39,422 nt of DNA from Methanobacteriota archaeon. GTDB taxonomy: Archaea; Thermoplasmatota; Thermoplasmata; RBG-16-68-12. Positions 35,418-39,422 of the stretch are shown in pieces. Under the pieces are notes generated by a model. The model saw only the letters and a program-made list of their open reading frames with translations, was not told where the DNA came from and did no database searches. Numbering within the stretch: the first letter of the stretch is position 1; every line of letters starts with the position of its first letter. The DNA is taken from the NCBI GenBank assembly GCA_005878615.1, contig VBLT01000107.1, forward strand, positions 1 through 39,422, given 5' to 3'. A program made the position numbers and the translations under genes.

Positions 35418-37810
35418 TCCGCCTCCGCGCGAGGCAACAGGACGGTGAAGGCCGACCCGACGCCCGGCTCCGAGGTCACATCGATCGTGCCTCCGTGGCC
35501 GGTGACGATGTGTTTCGACAGGACGAGGCTGAGGCCGGTCTCGCTGCCCTCGCCTTTCGTTGCAGGGTAAGGTTCGAACAAGTGGGCCCGGGCTTCCTCC
35601 GACCACTCGCCCGCGGGGTCTGAGACAACGATCGCAACGCCGTTCGGTCGATCTTCGATTCGGACTCGGACCGTTCCGCCCGCGGTTGATCCGACCGCGT
35701 AGTGCAGGAGGGCACCGACGACCTCTTGGATCTGCGGAGGATCGACCATGGCCCGCGCCTCCCTCTCACCCAAATCAACCTCAAGGGCCACGTCCGGCTT
35801 CATTTTTTGCCGTTCGCTTTCCACCGCGGTTCCGACGATGGAACGGAGATCGGTCGGGGCCATCGTCATGTCACGCGTCTTCGACAGGCTCAGGAGTCTG
35901 CGGATGATCTCTGTGGCGCGCCGTCGTTCCGCGTCGATCTTGTCCAGTTTCTCGAGTACAACCGAACTTTTCACCCGCTTGCGGGCAGCCGAGGCGAGGA
36001 GGGAGATGCTCGTGAGGGGCGTGTTCAGCTCATGGGCGACGAAGCTCGCCATTTGGCCCATGGTCGCAAGACGTTCCCTCTCGAGCAGGCGTTCTTGGGT
36101 CCGCTTCCGGTCGATTGCGTTGGCGATCTGTTCGGCGACGAAGTTCAGGACGTTCCGGTCCTCTTCGGAGAAGCGGACGCCCTCCGTATAGCTCTGGACG
36201 ACGATCACGCCGATCGTTTTTCCTTGGCTTGTGAGCGGTGCGCCGACCCAGTCGACGGAAGGTGGCCCGACCAAGGCGACTTCGCCGTCGCGGATGAGAC
36301 GGTCGAAAACCTCGGGCGAGGCCAGCACCGCGCGGCCGGTCCTCAGCACGTATTCCGTCAGTCCACGGCCCAACTTCTGGGGAGGGGGCGCTCCCTCCTC
36401 TTCGTCGACGAAGTACGGGAATTCGAGGGTCTCCCGCTTGTCGTCGACCAGCGCGATGTAGAAGTTCGCGGCTGGCATGAGCCCGCCGACGACCTTGTGA
36501 ATTTGACCGTACAGCTCCGGGAGATCCTTCGCGTTGTTCGCGGCTTCGGAGATCCGGTAGATGGCGGACTGGATGGCCTCCGTCTTGCGCCGTTTCGTCA
36601 CGTCCATGGCGGACCCGATGACACGGACCGGATGGCCGGCGGAATCGTGGAGGACGTACCCCCGGTCCACGACCGTGGCGTGCGTCCCGTCCCGGCGGCG
36701 GAACCGGTACTCCGAGGTCCACACGGAACCGCCACCCCGCACGACCTCGTCGATGCTCGTGACGACCCGCTCGCGGTCTTCGGGATGCAGGTGGTCCGTC
36801 CACCAGGCGCCGGTGGGCTCGATCTCCTCCGCGGGGTAGCCGAAGACTTTGGAGAAGTTCTCGTTCGCCCAGAGCCCATCCGTCTGGAGGTCCCAGTCCC
36901 AGACCACGTCGCTCGTCGCCCGTCCGAGCAGCTGGAATCGCTCCTCGCTCCGCCGCAAGGTCTCCTCGGTCCGCGTGCGTTCGGAGACGTCGAACGCGAC
37001 ACCGAGGGTCCCGATGATCGCCCCTTCCGGTGATCGGAGGGGTTCGATGTGCACGTCATAGGTCCGTCCCTGCCACTCGATCTGCGTCGCGACGCGCTCC
37101 CCGCCGAGGGCCCGACGGTGGGAGGCGATCGGCTCCAAGTCCTCGTCGCGGACGCTGAAGTAGTCGAAGAGGGTGAGGCCCCGCTCCTGGGTCCGCGACG
37201 TGTCGAGGGTCCGGAACCCGCCGCCCATGGCCGACGTCACGTGGAGGTCCCCGTCCGTGCTCCACAGGAGGACCGGGGCTTGCTGGAGGATCAGCCGAAG
37301 CCGGTTCTCGCTCTGCGACAATCGCTCCTCGACGGACCTCTTCTCCGTCACGGCCTTCGCCTGGGTCTGCTCCGACTCCGCGAGCTGCTTCCGGGCCTTC
37401 CCTTCGGCGACGATCTCCATCACGATGGCCGGGAGGAGCTCCGTGTATCGCGGCGTCTTGACAATGTAGGACATCGCCCCGGACTTCAAAGCCTGGAGGG
37501 CGGCTTCTTCCCCATCGGGCGGGACGACGAAGATTTTCGGGATCGTGGGGAACCGCTCCGCGAGGAGTTTGAGGACCTCGACTCCCGTCGAATCGCGGAG
37601 CTTGCTGCCGATGACCAGCACATCGAAGGGGTGCGCCATCGCCAGTTGCAGGGCCTGCCTCCCCGAGGCGGCCGTGCGGACGAGGCCGCCGCGCCGCGTG
37701 AGGGCGGCGACGCTGAGGATCTGATGTTCCTCGTTTCCGTCGATCACGAGGGCGGCGAAAGGGGGGGCGCCGCTCGGCCTCGGGACCTCCGGGCGGGTCG
37801 TCTGGGCCAT
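35414..37810 (-). CDS. Sensor histidine kinase-like protein: pseudo-REC - PAS - PAS - GAF - HisKA - HATPase-like
   Basis: FVAHELNTPLTSISLLASAARK H-box; PAS segments around LWSTDGDLHVTSAMG and VVWDWDLQTDGLWANENFSKVFGYPAEEI; GAF NFYIALVDDKRETLEFPYFVDEEEG; C-terminal LFEPYPATKGEGSETGLSLVLSKHIVTGHGGTIDVTSEPGVGSAFTVLLP. Confidence 0.92.
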   Translation of the reverse strand: MAQTTRPEVPRPSGAPPFAALVIDGNEEHQILSVAALTRRGGLVRTAASGRQALQLAMAHPFDVLVIGSKLRDSTGVEVLKLLAERFPTIPKIFVVPPDGEEAALQALKSGAMSYIVKTPRYTELLPAIVMEIVAEGKARKQLAESEQTQAKAVTEKRSVEERLSQSENRLRLILQQAPVLLWSTDGDLHVTSAMGGGFRTLDTSRTQERGLTLFDYFSVRDEDLEPIASHRRALGGERVATQIEWQGRTYDVHIEPLRSPEGAIIGTLGVAFDVSERTRTEETLRRSEERFQLLGRATSDVVWDWDLQTDGLWANENFSKVFGYPAEEIEPTGAWWTDHLHPEDRERVVTSIDEVVRGGGSVWTSEYRFRRRDGTHATVVDRGYVLHDSAGHPVRVIGSAMDVTKRRKTEAIQSAIYRISEAANNAKDLPELYGQIHKVVGGLMPAANFYIALVDDKRETLEFPYFVDEEEGAPPPQKLGRGLTEYVLRTGRAVLASPEVFDRLIRDGEVALVGPPSVDWVGAPLTSQGKTIGVIVVQSYTEGVRFSEEDRNVLNFVAEQIANAIDRKRTQERLLERERLATMGQMASFVAHELNTPLTSISLLASAARKRVKSSVVLEKLDKIDAERRRATEIIRRLLSLSKTRDMTMAPTDLRSIVGTAVESERQKMKPDVALEVDLGEREARAMVDPPQIQEVVGALLHYAVGSTAGGTVRVRIEDRPNGVAIVVSDPAGEWSEEARAHLFEPYPATKGEGSETGLSLVLSKHIVTGHGGTIDVTSEPGVGSAFTVLLPRAEAE

Positions 37811-37955
37811 GGGTCACCGGTCGGCGACTGAACCGCCTCGACCTGGGGGGCCGTGCGGACCCGAAGCCATCCTCCCGGCCCGTATAAAGGCCTACCGGGG
37901 ACATTCCCGCGTGTGACATTATGGGGGCCGAAATCAGGAGGGACCGCCGGCCACC

Positions 37956-38681
37956 TTACGACGTTCCGGTGACGGCGCGGGTGATGTCGAAGCCGCCGTC
38001 GTCGAAGGACAACGCGTAATATCCGGTCTCATGTTTTGTCGAACGCATCTTGACCACGCGGAGCCGTCGTTGGACGAACAAGTCTGACGTCGGGTGCATC
38101 TCGAATGTGATGATCCCATCCGCGAGGTAGGCCTCCTCCGGCGGATGAACGCCCGACCCGGATCCCAGCGGCTTCTCGGAGATCAGCAGGATCAGCGGGC
38201 CAAGGCCCCGCAACCATTCGAAGAGGAAGTACAGCTCGGATCGCCGGTCCTCCATCTTCGCCATCGCCTCGAGCACGTCGAGGGAGTCGACGACGAGGAC
38301 GGCGTGGGAATCGGCCTTCATCGCATTCGTGCAGTACATCTTGAACAGGTCGAGCCACGTGTCCCGGCCTTGGAGGTAATTCAGATTCTTCCGGATGTTC
38401 CCCATGTCGAGCGTCGTGATGTTCGCGTTGGCCGCGGGATCCGTCATCCCGAGCGAGGCCATGTGCTCCAAGGTGAGGCCTTTGCCTTGCTCCAGCGTGA
38501 AGTACGCCGACTTGCGGCCCTCCCGGAGGGCGTTCTGGTACAGGATCGAGAAGGCGAACGACGACTTCATCGTCCCCGGCGCGCCGTTGAGGAGGACGAC
38601 GAATCCCGCGGGGAGGCCACCTTCGAGGATGTCGTCCAAGCTCCGGACGTACGTCTTGACGCGACCCCGGTCCGTCTTCAT
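37956..38681 (-). CDS. Single-domain KaiC-like RecA-superfamily ATPase
   Basis: LDDILEGGLPAGFVVLLNGAPGTMKSSFAFSILYQNALREGRKSAYFTLEQ, AVLVVDSLDVLEAM, LLISEKP. Confidence 0.9.
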   Translation of the reverse strand: MKTDRGRVKTYVRSLDDILEGGLPAGFVVLLNGAPGTMKSSFAFSILYQNALREGRKSAYFTLEQGKGLTLEHMASLGMTDPAANANITTLDMGNIRKNLNYLQGRDTWLDLFKMYCTNAMKADSHAVLVVDSLDVLEAMAKMEDRRSELYFLFEWLRGLGPLILLISEKPLGSGSGVHPPEEAYLADGIITFEMHPTSDLFVQRRLRVVKMRSTKHETGYYALSFDDGGFDITRAVTGTS

Positions 38682-38780
38682 GGCGCCGCCGAACGATGCC
38701 GCGTGCCGCGGCCTAAGCCTTTCCCTCCGAGAATCGTCCGCCGCACAACCTTCAAATAGACTCCGGCTGGTGAAGTCGCG

Positions 38781-39401
38781 TTGCCGGACGATGTCCTCGG
38801 CGCCATCGCCGCGACGGCGCGCGTGATCGGGGCCCTCATCCTCCTCTTCTTCCTCCCCGGATACCTCCTCATCAACGCCCTGTATCCCCGCAAGGGGGAG
38901 CTGGACCGGGAGTACGACGGTCTGTACCGGCTCACGCTCGGCCTCGTCCTCTCGATCGCGGTGACCGTCTTCTGGTCGTTCTTCCTGAACTCCCTCGGCG
39001 TCAACGAGGCGACCAATCTCGGCTACGTTGTCACGCCGAACATCGCGGGCGGACTGATCGGCCTCTCGCTCGCCTTCTTCGCCTTCGGCTGGTGGCGCGG
39101 TGCGTACCCGTGGATGGCGAAGGTGCATCCGTCCCTCGCGCGGGTCCCGAAACCCGGGCCCGGCGAACTCCTGACGGAAGAGGAGCGGGACCATCGCGTC
39201 CGGCTGCAGCTCCAAGAGCTGGCGGAGAAGCGGGAGAGCCTGCGCCGAGCGATCAAGGACGCGGAACGTCGGATGCGGATGCAGTCGGCCGGCGCCCGGT
39301 CGCATTATGAAGAGGTCCGAGACCGCTCCCGGGTGGAACTCAAGGCGATCGAGGCGAAGCTGAAGCAGCCCGAAGAGGAACGGGCGGCGGAGCTGTACTG
39401 A
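38781..39401 (+). CDS. DUF1616-like membrane protein with C-terminal coiled coil
   Basis: GALILLFFLPGYLLINALYPRKGELDREYDGLYRLTLGLVLSIAVTVFWSFFLNSLG, LGYVVTPNIAGGLIGLSLAFFAFGWW, then a charged helical tail. TTG start. Confidence 0.82.
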   Translation: MPDDVLGAIAATARVIGALILLFFLPGYLLINALYPRKGELDREYDGLYRLTLGLVLSIAVTVFWSFFLNSLGVNEATNLGYVVTPNIAGGLIGLSLAFFAFGWWRGAYPWMAKVHPSLARVPKPGPGELLTEEERDHRVRLQLQELAEKRESLRRAIKDAERRMRMQSAGARSHYEEVRDRSRVELKAIEAKLKQPEEERAAELY

Positions 39402-39422
39402 CGGGGCGAGCGTATGGACCTC

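Noticed and set aside
1-39422. CRISPR arrays, transposases, integrases, rRNA
   Set aside because: No regularly spaced direct repeats, no transposase or integrase motifs and no rRNA-like sequence were recognised. The window reads as core chromosome.

Overview
High-GC archaeal chromosomal segment. TFB, TrmB, Pcc1, TgtA, a KaiC-like ATPase and leaderless, TATA-driven genes make it archaeal; Thermoplasmata-like euryarchaeote is an inference. No mobile element, CRISPR array or rRNA was seen. Main blocks: (1) a long minus-strand SUF iron-sulfur operon (sufB-sufC-sufD-sufU-third SufB/D paralog-sufS-IscU-like scaffold) running into cysteine synthase and a JAMM/MPN+ protein cut by the window edge, with a divergent HesB/SufA gene; (2) redox and metabolic genes: CCG-domain Fe-S protein, rubrerythrin-like protein, SufT-like DUF59, DUF2203, split MetE pair, NuoI-like/NuoB-like pair, GlcD-like oxidase, TrmB regulator, 2-oxoacid:ferredoxin oxidoreductase; (3) TFB, fumarase, ABM monooxygenase, aldehyde dehydrogenase, Nudix-HAD fusion, O-methyltransferase; (4) a tRNA-modification neighbourhood: e-MtaB, tRNA-Gln(TTG), Pcc1, TgtA; (5) a signalling block: KaiC-like ATPase, histidine kinase with degenerate receiver and ATP-binding motifs, REC-DUF835-wHTH regulator, REC protein, wHTH protein. 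The points most worth a second look are the degenerate third SufB-like subunit with two scaffold types, the degenerate kinase with its REC-DUF835-wHTH partner, the orphan NuoB/four-cluster NuoI pair, the tRNA-Gln to pcc1 linkage with a 6-nt spacer, and AT-rich palindromes in an otherwise GC-rich sequence, two of which share TATAACGnnnTTATA at promoters. All family calls come from motif recognition by eye; no searches were run.
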